64,000 bases of DNA, taken from NCBI RefSeq assembly GCF_009733865.1, contig NZ_WOFB01000001.1, positions 124,001 to 188,000 on the forward strand, written 5' to 3'. Numbering within the stretch: the stretch's first letter is position 1; each line of letters opens with the position of its first letter. Below, piece after piece: positions 42,001-51,800 of the stretch. The translations under genes and the position numbers were made by a program. Origin of the DNA: Oceanobacillus salinisoli. GTDB lineage: Bacteria > Bacillota > Bacilli > Bacillales > Amphibacillaceae. The notes beneath the pieces were generated by a model. That model saw only the letters and a list, made by a program, of their open reading frames with translations. It had not been told where the DNA came from and ran no database searches.

Positions 42001-42242
42001 ACGTTAGGAAAGTATAAAATTTTAGCACGAAGAGGATTCGACGTAGTTAAAATTTTAATGTACCAAGTATAAGAAAGTATAGATTTTTTGTTTCGATGTT
42101 TAGCTCCAACGCCCAGCGACTAGCGGACTTCCCTCACCTCCGTACGATAAGTCAACATCGACTCACTCCGTTCGTCGTGTTTCCTTTATCTCCTGCGGCT
42201 CAGTCCAGTCCGTACGTCGCTAAACGGGCGCTTGCGCTTTTC
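42001..42242 (+). repeat. Dispersed intergenic repeat, long copy
   Basis: About 240 bases between secG and est with no gene. It opens with ACGTTAGGAAAGTATAAAAT (also, in shorter form, at 20937 and 61159). It continues through TTTAGCTCCAACGCCCAGCG and a GC-rich middle, and closes with ACGGGCGCTTGCGCTTTTC. CGCCC and AGCGAC near the left of the GC-rich part can pair with GTCGCT and GGGCG at the right end. The right part reappears, shortened and inverted, after gapA. Similar intergenic repeats are widespread in Bacillaceae as I remember them; their function is unknown. Confidence 0.7.
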
Positions 42243-42299
42243 TAATGTTGTAAACTGGAAAATAAAGGGTATAGTATAGATAAGTTAGGAGATGCAATC

Positions 42300-43046
42300 A
42301 TGAAAATAGTAAAACCAAAACCATTTACATTTGAAGCAGGTCCACGTGCTGTTTTATTATTGCATGGATTTACCGGTCATTCGGCTGACGTCCGCATGCT
42401 TGGCCGATTTCTGGAGAAGAAAGGGTATACGAGTCATGCACCGATTTACAGGGGGCATGGTGAACCACCAGAAGAATTACTGGAATCAAACTCTAAGCAA
42501 TGGTGGGAAGATGTGAATAACGCATTAGAGCATTTAAAAGATCTCGGCTATGAAGAGATTGCTGTTGCAGGACTTTCCCTTGGTGGAGTTCTAGGCCTGA
42601 AACTTGCTTATTCCACCCAAATTAAAGCAGTGATTCCGATGTGTGCACCAATGTTCTTTGATAATGAGTTCCAATTGTCTAAAGGCTTTAGGGCATTTTC
42701 CAAAGAATATAAGAAGTTAGAAGGAAAAGATGAAACAACAATAGAAAAGGAAGTAAACCAGCTCATGACTGATTCCGAAGATCTTTTCAAAGATTTAGGA
42801 AAAACCATTACCGAGGTAAAAAATAATATTGATACCATTTATACACCAACCTTTGTGGTACAGGCTCGAAAGGATGAAATGATTAATACGGAGAGTGCTG
42901 TATACATTTATGAAAACGTGGAGTCAGATGAAAAAGATATGAAGTGGTATGAAGAATCTGAACATGTTATTACATTAGGTGATGAAAAAGATCAACTGCA
43001 TGAGGATATTTATCAATTTTTGGAAAAGCTACATTGGAAAGAATGA
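42300..43046 (+). CDS. est: Carboxylesterase Est (alpha/beta hydrolase)
   Basis: Small serine esterase (248 aa) of the Est30/YvaK family. [15 protein letters not shown] provides the HG oxyanion region, the nucleophile is in [11 protein letters not shown], and the acid and His follow in ARKDEMI and EESEHVITL. It hydrolyses short acyl esters in related species; the natural substrate is unknown. TAGGAGAT precedes ATG 42300. It stands between secG and rnr as yvaK does in B. subtilis. Confidence 0.93.
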   Translation: MKIVKPKPFTFEAGPRAVLLLHGFTGHSADVRMLGRFLEKKGYTSHAPIYRGHGEPPEELLESNSKQWWEDVNNALEHLKDLGYEEIAVAGLSLGGVLGLKLAYSTQIKAVIPMCAPMFFDNEFQLSKGFRAFSKEYKKLEGKDETTIEKEVNQLMTDSEDLFKDLGKTITEVKNNIDTIYTPTFVVQARKDEMINTESAVYIYENVESDEKDMKWYEESEHVITLGDEKDQLHEDIYQFLEKLHWKE

Positions 43047-43095
43047 GTAAAAAAGCCACTAAAGTACATAATAAAACAGAAAGTAGGTGATTCAA

Positions 43096-45327
43096 ATGAA
43101 AGATAGAATACTTACATTTTTTAATGAATCAGGTACAAAGCCATTAGCTGTCGAGGAGATTGAACAGGAACTTGGCATTCAGGAGGCTGTTGATTTTAAA
43201 GAGCTTGTCATTGCATTAAATCAGCTGGAAGAAGCCGGTGAATTGGTGCGAACTAGAAAGAACCGCTTTGGACTACCTGAAAAAATGAATCTAATCCGTG
43301 GGAAAGTTCAAATGCATCAGAAAGGCTTTGCGTTTCTAATCCCGGATGAGGAAGGGCAAAGCGATGTATATATCCATGCATCTGATTTAGCTTCGGCAAT
43401 GAATAATGATAAAGTGCTGGTCCGAATCGAAAAATATGGGAAAGACGGGGATCGCCCTGAAGGTCAAGTCATTCGGATATTAGAGCGTGCAGTTCATCAG
43501 GTTGTTGGTACGTTTGAAGATAATCGTTCTTTTGGGTTTGTTATTGCCGATGATAAACGAATACCAAATGATATTTTTATTCCTAAGGGTAGTACACATG
43601 GAGCGGTGGGCGGACATAAAGTCATTGCTCGTATTACGAAATATCCTGAAGGAAGAAAAAGTGCAGAGGGTGAAATTGTTCAAATCCTTGGACATAAAAA
43701 TGACCCGGGAATTGATATCATCTCCATTATTTATAAACACGGTATTACGATAGATTTTCCGGAAGAAGTACTGGAACAAGCTGCAAATACACCAGAAACG
43801 ATTGATGAAGAAGAAATCCAAGGTCGCCGTGACTTGCGTGATGAATTGATTGTTACCATTGATGGGGCAGACGCGAAGGATTTGGATGATGCGGTAACCG
43901 TCAAAAAATTGGATAATGGGAACTATAAGCTGGGTGTTTATATTGCTGATGTCAGTTATTATGTAGAAGAAGGTTCCCCCATTGATGTCGAAGCGTTTGA
44001 ACGCGGTACAAGTGTCTATCTGGTAGACCGTGTTATCCCGATGATCCCGCATCGTTTATCAAATGGGATATGCTCCTTAAATCCGCAAGTCGACAGGTTA
44101 ACTCTTGGCTGCGAGATGGAGATTAATACGAGCGGTCAGGTTGTCAATCACGAAATTTTCCAAAGTGTTATTAAGACGACGGAGCGGATGACCTATACTG
44201 ATGTGAATAAAATACTGGTTGATAATGATGAGGAATTAAGAAGAAGGTATGAGCCACTGGTCCCAATGTTTGAAGAAATGGAGAAATTGGCTGAGATTCT
44301 TCGAGGGAAGCGGATGGGACGCGGTGCGATTGATTTTGACTTTAAAGAAGCGAAAGTATTAGTTGATGAGGAAGGAAAAGCAACGGATGTTATCTTACGT
44401 GAACGATCTGTTGCAGAACGGCTTATCGAAGAATTTATGCTGGCAGCGAATGAAACGATTGCGGAACACTTCCACTGGATGGATGTACCTTTTATTCACC
44501 GAATTCACGAGGATCCAGACGATGGGAAACTGCAGAATTTCTTTGAGTTTTTAGCAAGTCTTGGTATCGCCGTGAAAGGTACTGCAAATGAAATTCATCC
44601 ACAAGCATTACAAAAAGTGCTGGAGGAAATTCAAGGTGAACCAGAGGAAATGATTGTTTCCAAATTGATGCTTCGTTCCATGAAACAAGCTAAATATGAT
44701 CCGAACGGGATTGGTCACTTTGGTTTGGCGACGGACTTCTATACGCATTTTACTTCTCCAATTAGACGGTATCCGGATTTGATTGTGCATCGATTAATTC
44801 GAACTTATTTAATTAATAAGCAGTTGGACAAGAAAACGACAAGTCATTGGAAAGAAAGAATGCCAGAAATTGCTCGTCATACATCAGAAAGAGAACGTCG
44901 TGCAGTCGATGCAGAACGTGAGACGGATGAATTGAAAAAAGCAGAATTTATGCAGGATAAAGTCGGTGAAGAGTTCACTGGTGTGATTAGCTCTGTAACG
45001 AACTTTGGAATGTTTGTTGAACTGCCAAATACGATTGAGGGGCTTATTCACGTCAGCTTTTTAACAGATGATTATTATCATTATGATGACAGAAGTCATG
45101 CGCTGATTGGGGAAAGAACCGCGAATATTTACCGTGTTGGAGATGAAGTGAAAGTAAAAGTTGCAGGTGTCAATGTAGAAGAACATGCGGTAGATTTTGA
45201 ATTAGTTGGTGCTGAACCGAGAAAACGCAAACCCCCAAAAAAAATAAAAACAGAAAATAAGCCGCGCAGTTCCAACAACAAACAAAATAAGCAAAAGAAA
45301 CATAAGAAAAAGAAGAAGAAAAAATGA
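43096..45327 (+). CDS. rnr: Ribonuclease R
   Basis: Processive 3'-5' exoribonuclease (743 aa) that degrades structured RNA and matures or clears tmRNA-tagged messages. In order: N-terminal helix-turn-helix-like region, two cold-shock domains ([20 protein letters not shown] and [17 protein letters not shown]), the RNB catalytic domain with [14 protein letters not shown] (metal-binding Asp cluster), an S1 domain ([16 protein letters not shown]), and a Lys-rich tail typical of RNase R. AGGTGAT precedes ATG 43096. Adjacent to smpB-ssrA as elsewhere, fitting its role with trans-translation. Confidence 0.97.
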   Translation: MKDRILTFFNESGTKPLAVEEIEQELGIQEAVDFKELVIALNQLEEAGELVRTRKNRFGLPEKMNLIRGKVQMHQKGFAFLIPDEEGQSDVYIHASDLASAMNNDKVLVRIEKYGKDGDRPEGQVIRILERAVHQVVGTFEDNRSFGFVIADDKRIPNDIFIPKGSTHGAVGGHKVIARITKYPEGRKSAEGEIVQILGHKNDPGIDIISIIYKHGITIDFPEEVLEQAANTPETIDEEEIQGRRDLRDELIVTIDGADAKDLDDAVTVKKLDNGNYKLGVYIADVSYYVEEGSPIDVEAFERGTSVYLVDRVIPMIPHRLSNGICSLNPQVDRLTLGCEMEINTSGQVVNHEIFQSVIKTTERMTYTDVNKILVDNDEELRRRYEPLVPMFEEMEKLAEILRGKRMGRGAIDFDFKEAKVLVDEEGKATDVILRERSVAERLIEEFMLAANETIAEHFHWMDVPFIHRIHEDPDDGKLQNFFEFLASLGIAVKGTANEIHPQALQKVLEEIQGEPEEMIVSKLMLRSMKQAKYDPNGIGHFGLATDFYTHFTSPIRRYPDLIVHRLIRTYLINKQLDKKTTSHWKERMPEIARHTSERERRAVDAERETDELKKAEFMQDKVGEEFTGVISSVTNFGMFVELPNTIEGLIHVSFLTDDYYHYDDRSHALIGERTANIYRVGDEVKVKVAGVNVEEHAVDFELVGAEPRKRKPPKKIKTENKPRSSNNKQNKQKKHKKKKKKK

Positions 45328-45356
45328 GCCTTCCGTCTAATGGAGGCTCATTTTTA
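45324..45356 (+). terminator. Terminator overlapping the rnr stop codon
   Basis: ATGAGCC (45324-45330) pairs with GGCTCAT (45345-45351), extended by TCC/GGA, followed by five T. The stem contains the rnr stop codon. It separates rnr from the ZIP gene, so smpB does not depend on rnr transcripts. Confidence 0.85.
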
Positions 45357-45499
45357 TGTGTATGTTAATAAGTACCAAGGAAATTATTAAAATAACAGCT
45401 CATCCTTTAAGAAAAATAATTTTAAGAACATGAGACAAATGCCCAGCATATACTTTCAATAACGATGGAAGTGAGTTTTGCATCAAGGAAAACTTATTG

Positions 45500-45528
45500 T
45501 TGACATCTAATTTATTGTCCCGTATACT
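45500..45528 (+). promoter_or_regulatory. Promoter for the ZIP transporter gene
   Basis: TTGACA (45500-45505), 17 bases, TATACT (45523-45528): a strong sigma-A promoter about 70 bases before the ATG. I see no clear metal-repressor palindrome beside it. Confidence 0.78.
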
Positions 45529-45595
45529 ACTTATTGATAATGAATATAATTTTTTAAAATAGAAAAGTATATACATCGGAGAGGAGTAACATCAA

Positions 45596-46402
45596 ATGAA
45601 TGATGTGTTGCTTGCGTTTTTATTTACATTATTTGCAGGTTTGGCAACAGGTGTCGGTAGTTTACTTGCATTCTTCGCAAAAACGACCAATACAAAATTC
45701 TTATCCTTTGCACTTGGATTATCTGCTGGGGTTATGATTTATGTATCCATGATTGAAATATTTTTTAAAGCAAAGGATTCGTTAACCGCTGCACTTGGTG
45801 AAACAAACGGTTATTGGTTAACCGTTATCAGCTTCTTTGCTGGAATGCTGCTGATTGGTTTAATTGATAAATTCATTCCTAAATATTCCAACCCGCACGA
45901 GGTAAAGAAAGTGGAGGATATGGAGAAATCGAAGTCCGTTGTTAAAGATCCTGACTTGATGAAAATGGGAGTATTTACGGCATTGGCTCTTGCTATTCAC
46001 AATTTCCCGGAAGGAATTGCTACATTTATCTCAACATTACAAGACCCGACAATCGGTTTTGCCATAGCGGTTGCGGTAGCAATACACAATATCCCAGAAG
46101 GAATCGCCGTGTCGGTACCCATATATTACGCGACAAACGATAGGAAGAAAGCTTTTAAACTTTCCTTTTTATCCGGATTAGCAGAGCCTATTGGTGCCTT
46201 AGTAGCCTTTTTTATTTTGATGCCTTTCCTAACTGAGGTGATGTTTGGTGTTATTTTTGCAATGGTAGCGGGTATTATGATTTTTATCTCACTTGATGAA
46301 TTACTTCCGGCGGCAAAAAGATATGATGAAGCACATTTATCCATTTACGGTGTTGTAACCGGGATGGCAGTTATGGCAATAAGCTTAATCCTTCTTGGCT
46401 AA
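45596..46402 (+). CDS. ZIP-family metal transporter (ZupT-like)
   Basis: Membrane protein of 268 aa with about eight helices that imports zinc or other divalent metals. The paired metal-binding helices show ALAIHNFPEGIATFIS and AVAIHNIPEGIAVSVP, the two HN(F/I)PEG signatures of ZIP transporters. A charged cytoplasmic loop (about residues 95-125) separates helix 3 from 4. It lies between rnr and smpB, where B. subtilis has no such gene, so it is probably an insertion into the conserved block. Confidence 0.9.
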   Translation: MNDVLLAFLFTLFAGLATGVGSLLAFFAKTTNTKFLSFALGLSAGVMIYVSMIEIFFKAKDSLTAALGETNGYWLTVISFFAGMLLIGLIDKFIPKYSNPHEVKKVEDMEKSKSVVKDPDLMKMGVFTALALAIHNFPEGIATFISTLQDPTIGFAIAVAVAIHNIPEGIAVSVPIYYATNDRKKAFKLSFLSGLAEPIGALVAFFILMPFLTEVMFGVIFAMVAGIMIFISLDELLPAAKRYDEAHLSIYGVVTGMAVMAISLILLG

Positions 46403-46468
46403 ATAATTGGAATGAGGATGATTATTTGCTAAAATAGAGGTTACGTGAGCAATAGGAGGAAACGCCTT

Positions 46469-46939
46469 ATGCCAAAAGGACAAGGAAAAGCAATTGCACA
46501 AAATAAAAAAGCATCACATGATTATACGATTGAAGATACATTTGAAGCAGGAATCGTTTTAAAGGGTACAGAAATTAAATCATTACGAAATGGCCGCGTA
46601 AACCTGAAGGATTCTCATGCAAGAATAGATCGAAATGGGGAAGTACAATTAGTAAACATGCACATTCCCGAATATGAACAGGGGAATCGGTTTAACCACG
46701 ATCCGACACGTTCCCGTAAATTATTATTACATCGAAAAGAAATAGATAAATTAATTGGATTGACCCAGCAGCAAGGCTATGCACTTGTTCCACTAAAATT
46801 ATATATAAAGAACGGATATGCGAAAGTATTGATTGGCCTTGGTAAAGGGAAGAAAAAATATGATAAGCGGGAAGACCTGAAGAAAAAACAAATGAAGCGC
46901 GATATTGATAGAGCCATGAAGGAGCATTTGAACCGCTAG
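46469..46939 (+). CDS. smpB: tmRNA-binding protein SmpB
   Basis: Partner of tmRNA in rescuing stalled ribosomes (156 aa). [24 protein letters not shown], shown here in parts ([22 protein letters not shown]), and NLKDSHARI are family signatures. The basic C-terminal tail [20 protein letters not shown] enters the mRNA channel. ATG 46469 follows TAGGAGG by ten bases; an upstream in-frame GTG at 46445 would put that site inside the gene. It lies directly before ssrA, the usual arrangement. Confidence 0.96.
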   Translation: MPKGQGKAIAQNKKASHDYTIEDTFEAGIVLKGTEIKSLRNGRVNLKDSHARIDRNGEVQLVNMHIPEYEQGNRFNHDPTRSRKLLLHRKEIDKLIGLTQQQGYALVPLKLYIKNGYAKVLIGLGKGKKKYDKREDLKKKQMKRDIDRAMKEHLNR

Positions 46940-47045
46940 TATGTAATTTTTGCCAGCCCTTGATTTCTATAGAACGTTTGTTATAATAAGAATACAACTT
47001 CATAAATGAATGCTCATTTACTCCAAGAGCGTTTCTCATTTTTAT

Positions 47046-47697
47046 GGGGACGTTACGGATTCGACAGGGGTAGATCGAGCTCAGGTTGCGCGTCGAGGTT
47101 ACGGCTCGTAAAACGTTATCGCCTAAATATAACTGGCAAAACTAACAATCAACCTGCTTTAGCAGCTGCGTAAGTAGCCTAAAGCGATCCTTCCTGCCAT
47201 CGCCCGTGTGGCAGTATTGAAGGGTCTCAAATCGAGCGGGCTACTCGCGACAATCCACTGTCTGAGGATGGTCGCTGAATTTAAACAGACTAGCTATCTG
47301 GAAGCCTGTTGGTAGGCTGAAGGAATAGCGAAGGATAATATACCAACTACACGTGTAGAAGCCTGAGTGACGATATCTCTGGACGTGGGTTCGATTAGTA
47401 AATTAGTCGCCTTTTGTGGTAACACAAAAGTGAAAAATTCGGCTTTATCGGTGAAACCTAAGTTGCTTAATTTATATTAAGTAATAGGGCAATACCGAGT
47501 GGTATGTGGAGTAATCCAACAGCCATGTATCGACTTATAGGCTACCATCATGATGGTAGTACTAGGATGCGAAATCCTACCATATTTGGTAAATTTACAT
47601 TTCGCATAAGACGCCGAAGGACCTTATTTTCTAAGGTTCAAGATATAGTCAGTGCCATGACGAAAGTATGGAAGAGCATGTCCCACCGTCTCCACCA
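47046..47697 (+). ncRNA. ssrA: tmRNA (ssrA) split in its T-loop by a group I intron
   Basis: Transfer-messenger RNA for rescue of stalled ribosomes. The 5' end GGGGACGTTACGGATTCGAC and the 3' end CGTCTCCACCA form the acceptor stem, and CCA is encoded. The tag frame starts at GGC 47135 and stops at TAA 47171; with the charged Ala the tag is AGKTNNQPALAAA. The 5' half runs to 47395. The T-arm is interrupted there and resumes at 47681, so joining 47395 to 47681 restores stem GTGGG/CCCAC and loop TTCGATT exactly. The mature RNA would be about 367 bases. Without splicing the T-arm cannot form. Function with SmpB follows from the family. Confidence 0.96.
47396..47680 (+). mobile_element. Group I intron inside ssrA, without an open reading frame
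   Basis: A 285-base insert ending in G, with exon ends that rejoin into a perfect T-arm. P1 forms across the 5' splice site: exon CGAT (47392-47395) and intron TAG pair with TTAGTCG (47403-47409), placing the required U-G wobble exactly at the splice site (T47395/G47406). P2 is CTTTTGTG (47411-47418) / CACAAAAG (47423-47430). P5 fits CTTAAT/ATTAAG (47466-47481). The conserved S segment AAGATATAGTC (47640-47650) pairs by AGTC with GACT (47532-47535) to make P7. A perfect hairpin at 47542-47559 fits P8. It has no homing endonuclease, so it cannot move by itself. Confidence 0.92.
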
Positions 47698-47720
47698 ATA
47701 CATATGTTGGTGGTTTTTTT
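47692..47720 (+). terminator. Terminator of ssrA
   Basis: CCACCAA (47692-47698), which includes the 3' end of tmRNA, pairs with TTGGTGG (47707-47713), followed by seven T. The mature 3' end must be made by trimming. Confidence 0.85.
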
Positions 47721-47733
47721 GTGTTTGTGACTT

Positions 47734-47794
47734 AAAGCATAAATCTTCCTTTTAGGAAGGTTTATGCTTTATTGGTTTTAGGAAGATTTATGCT
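47734..47794. repeat. Three-arm short repeat after ssrA
   Basis: AAAGCATAAATCTTCCT (47734-47750) is the inverse of AGGAAGGTTTATGCTTT (47754-47770) apart from one base, and AGGAAGATTTATGCTT follows again to 47794. The first two arms make a stem that could back up the ssrA terminator. Confidence 0.7.
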
Positions 47795-48359
47795 TGTATC
47801 AAAGAAAATAAAACACTTATATTGTGTTCATAAATCAATGAATATGGAAAAGCCTTTTTCACATACATAAGAAAGATTAGACAGGAGGGAGAGGGATATG
47901 CCTTTGGGTGCAGACAATTAGATGAGATTTAGTTTCAAAAAATTTTTACTATAAAAATAAACTAATTTTTTTTCTATGCAATTAATGCTCGTCCATTAAA
48001 AGGCTAAAAGTAGTGGTTGGTGTTAGTATAGTAATTGGGGGGGATATTTTTATTTCCTATTTATTCATTTAGGGTATTCATACATAACTATGTCAATTGC
48101 ATAAGGATATATGTGAATAATATTGACTTAATAAAGGACTGAAAACTTTGTTTATAGTCCTCTATATTCATCTGTAAATTTCATTGAACAAGCTTGCAGT
48201 AATTATTGTATTACATAGTAGACTAAATACTGTGCAACAAGAGTCTTTACTTTTAAATAACTTTGTGAAGGATTACACTTAAATTAAAGAAGCAGGGTAG
48301 TTTAATAAAGTATTATTCATTATAACAATTTATCTATTGGGTTGAGGGGAGGAGTATAA
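47795..48359. other. Gene-poor AT-rich stretch
   Basis: About 560 very AT-rich bases with many stops in all frames. I see only short A/T runs, a GGGGGGGA tract near 48040, and the ribosome binding site of the small gene at 48360. No RNA gene or repeat is recognisable. Confidence 0.5.
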
Positions 48360-48527
48360 ATGCTAGGAATTAGTATGTTAATTGTTATTTTAATTATTTC
48401 ATTTGGCAATTGGAAGAGTTACGGGCAATCAAAGAGAAAGAATTATAATACCAATGATACCGCCATATCCCAACATTTTTCCGCAAAGTTTTACATTCAG
48501 TTAAAAGGATATTGGTTTTTTAGATGA
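48360..48527 (+). CDS. Small membrane peptide, 55 aa, function unknown
   Basis: Short gene with a strong binding site (GGGGAGGAG, 48346-48354) and its own terminator at 48545. The product begins MLGISMLIVILIISFGNWKS, a single hydrophobic helix, then a polar basic part (SKRKNYNTND) and an aromatic C-terminus ending GYWFFR. I do not recognise a family. Single-helix peptides of this size in Bacillaceae include toxins, regulators of membrane enzymes and sporulation peptides; nothing here decides between them. Confidence 0.65.
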   Translation: MLGISMLIVILIISFGNWKSYGQSKRKNYNTNDTAISQHFSAKFYIQLKGYWFFR

Positions 48528-48544
48528 AGAAAACCATAAAAGGC

Positions 48545-48579
48545 AAGAGCTAGGGAGAAATTTCACCTAGCTCTTTTTT
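48545..48579 (+). terminator. Terminator of the small membrane peptide gene
   Basis: AGAGCTAGG (48545-48553) pairs perfectly with CCTAGCTCT (48565-48573), followed by a run of T to 48579. Confidence 0.88.
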
Positions 48580-48813
48580 TGATGGTGAATAGAAAGAAGA
48601 TATAGACTTTAATTGTTTAATTGCTTTGAGATTTTAAATAAATAGGTCTTTTTTACTATAAAATTAATGTTACTTTATGTCGATATAAAAAAATGCAATA
48701 TTTAACTATTAAAAACGAAAATATTGCTACTGATATAAAAAATATTTAAAGGGGTGACATATACAGGGTACACAGAAAATCCATATGAGTGTTAATTTTA
48801 AAGGGGGAATTTG

Positions 48814-51800
48814 ATGAGAAAGAGCTTTTTAATTTTTATAATCACTACATTATTAATATCAATCGCTATAACGGAATCACTTATTAAGAAGGCATACGCA
48901 AACGAAGATAGTGTAATTTCTTTAGGATCAGACAACCTAGTTGATTGGATGATTGATAAGGAGAATAATACTATTTATGCAATTACAACTAATGGCAATT
49001 TACATTACATATCTTTGGATTCATTTCAAATTATCAATACTTTTCAAATAGGTAAAAATCCAGTTGATCTTGATCGTCAAGATGGTCAGCTATACATATC
49101 CTTACCAGACTTTTCTACAATTAAAGTTTTTGATCTAACAACCGAGAAGGTTGTTAAGGATATCCAAACTTCATATAACCCGTATAGAATTGCGGTTAGT
49201 AATGATAAAATTTTTTATGTGGATGACCAAAGTGAAACGCTGTATGACTACAGCTTAGACACAGCCTCGGAAGTGGAAGTAACTGTTCAGGGAGAAAACT
49301 ATTCGTCATTTTATAAGCCAGTATTACACCTAGAAGACGAAACAAATACATTATACATAGCTGAGACAAACTTATCAGGAACAGAACTAAATGCTATTTC
49401 TACCGTTGATTATGCAGTTAAAACCCAATCAACTTTTGACGAAGGATACGGATTCCCTTACCCGAAAAGACATTTGGTACTAGATGGCCAGGAGGTCTTT
49501 TTTGCGGGACATAAGATGAATCAGACTAATCTACAAGAGATCTATGGCGTTTATACAGAAGATTACAGCTCAAAAGCAAATAATATTACAGCAGCAGACG
49601 TAATTGCTGTTGATGAAAACTATGTTTACTCAACCAAAAGTATATTTAATAGAGATACATATAGGAAAATAGGCTCATTCACTTCCGAGGTTAGTCACAT
49701 TTTAACAAATGGTCAGGAAAGATACATTTACAATGCCGATGATCATACCATTATCATAAACACTGATACCTATTTAGCTCCTTCTGTTGAGACACAGGTA
49801 ATGAACAATAAGCTTCTGCTTAACCAACAAATAGATGATTGGGTCATGGATGAAGAAAATAATCGAATTTATGGTATTTCTGAGAGTAGTAATGAACTCA
49901 TCTTCATCGATACAAATACAATGAGTATTGTTGGAAGACAGTTTATTGGTTCTATACCTACTGAAATTGAATATGTGGATGGAAAGCTATATGTTGCACT
50001 TTTTGGTGGTACAAAAGTAGCCGTGATGGAACCTATACCAAACTCACCAGTAACGTACATAACAACAAAGCAAAACCCATTTGAAATTGAAACAGATGGC
50101 ACGAACTTGTATTATACAAAGGAAGATCAATGGGTTGATATTTATCATATTGACTTAAGCACGAATACGGAAAAAGTTATTGATCCCACTAATACAAATG
50201 TTTATAACTATTATGAAGCAAATATTGAACTAGATAGTCAAAATAACCTGTTATATATAGCAGAGTCTGGATTATCAGGTTCAAGTCTATATGTAATGAA
50301 TTTAGTAGATGGTAGTCATGTGATGGAAACAGACTACGATGGTGGATATGGCTTTCCTTATCCTGGGCGTAAAATGTTAATAGATGATAAGTACGTCTAT
50401 TATGCTGGATACAGATTACAAAAATCAGACATTACGGTAGAACAGGGGAGCTTTTTTGAGCAAGGTGAAGATTTAGTATCCTTGCAGGGGGATTATGTTT
50501 TCTCTACAAATAAAATCTATCATAAGGATACACTGCTACCGGTTTATACTTTTCCTAAGGATATCAAAATTAATCTAGCAAACACCAATAGTAAGGGGGA
50601 GATATTTCTATCTGTTCCTGAAAAGAATGCAATTTATAAGTTTGGCTCACTAGAAGAATTACAGCAACGTATCGTAAAGAATATTAGAAATAGTTTAAGT
50701 CCTAATGGGAATTTTCAATTGAATTGGGATATGATGACCGGTGACGGCTATAATATCTATGCCAAGAAAATTGATGCAGAAAAAATGAATTTGCTAAATA
50801 CATCTCCATTATTTGATCAACAATATGTGGTAACTGATTCCCAGTTGAAAAACTGGTATGGGAATACAGTAAAATTTGGAGTCAAATCTGTATTCGGAGA
50901 AAGTGAATCTTCTGATATGAATACGATTGAATATACCTTTGATATTCCTGTTCCTTCTAATCTACAATCTAAATATGAGAAAGTACCGGTTGAATTAAAA
51001 GATCAATATGGTGAAACATTATTCACGGTATCTTGGGATCCAGTTAGTCTAATAGACGGCTATAATTTCTATTATTATACGAAGGGGAACACGGATAAAA
51101 GGAAAGTTAGTAATATACCAGCAGATGACCAAGAGGTTTCCTTCTCAAGCCAATTTTTTGAATCTTGGTATGGCAAAACCGTTTACTTTCAGGTTGCATC
51201 TGTTGTAAATGGAAAAGAATCGAAGTTATCTGAAACTCATAGTTATACATTTGAGAAAAAATCAGATACCGCAACTCTAGAAGAGCAACAGGAACAGGAT
51301 GTACAGGAAGAAAATAAGGATAACCAACAATCGTCGTCTAATCAAACAACTGATAACAATACGGACAATGAGGAGTCACAAACAGATAAACAGCAAAGTG
51401 AAAAAACTGAACAATCACCTGAGATTGATTCAGAAAGGGATTCAACTATAACTAACGTAGATTCAGAAACGGAGCAAAATAACGATTCAGAAGAAGACGA
51501 CATAACCTCGGAACAGAATTCACAGGATGATGGAAATAAAGTATATGTACAACATACAAGAGAAGGAAACATTGTAGTTGTTTCAGAAGAACAATTTAAT
51601 AAACTTAGGAATAATTCTGAAGTCGTAATCGATTTAACTGACTCTGAGGAACCAACTAGCGAAGTCCTATTTACAACACATCAAATAATGGTATTAAAAA
51701 GAACCAATAGCAGTATTTCTATCGAAAAGGATACGACTAGTGTTATTCTCCCATCATCTATTTTCGATGAAAACGCACAAGAGACTAGAATAACACTAAA

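Noticed and set aside
43480-44052. 190-codon minus-strand frame inside rnr
   Set aside because: It is the antisense of the conserved cold-shock and RNB domains, with no binding site and no plausible protein composition.
46445-46468. GTG start for smpB at 46445
   Set aside because: The strong TAGGAGG site lies downstream of it, and ATG 46469 gives the normal 156-residue protein.
47504-47755. 83-codon open frame on the + strand at the end of ssrA
   Set aside because: It lies across the group I intron, the tmRNA 3' exon and the terminator, has no ribosome binding site, and does not look like a homing endonuclease.
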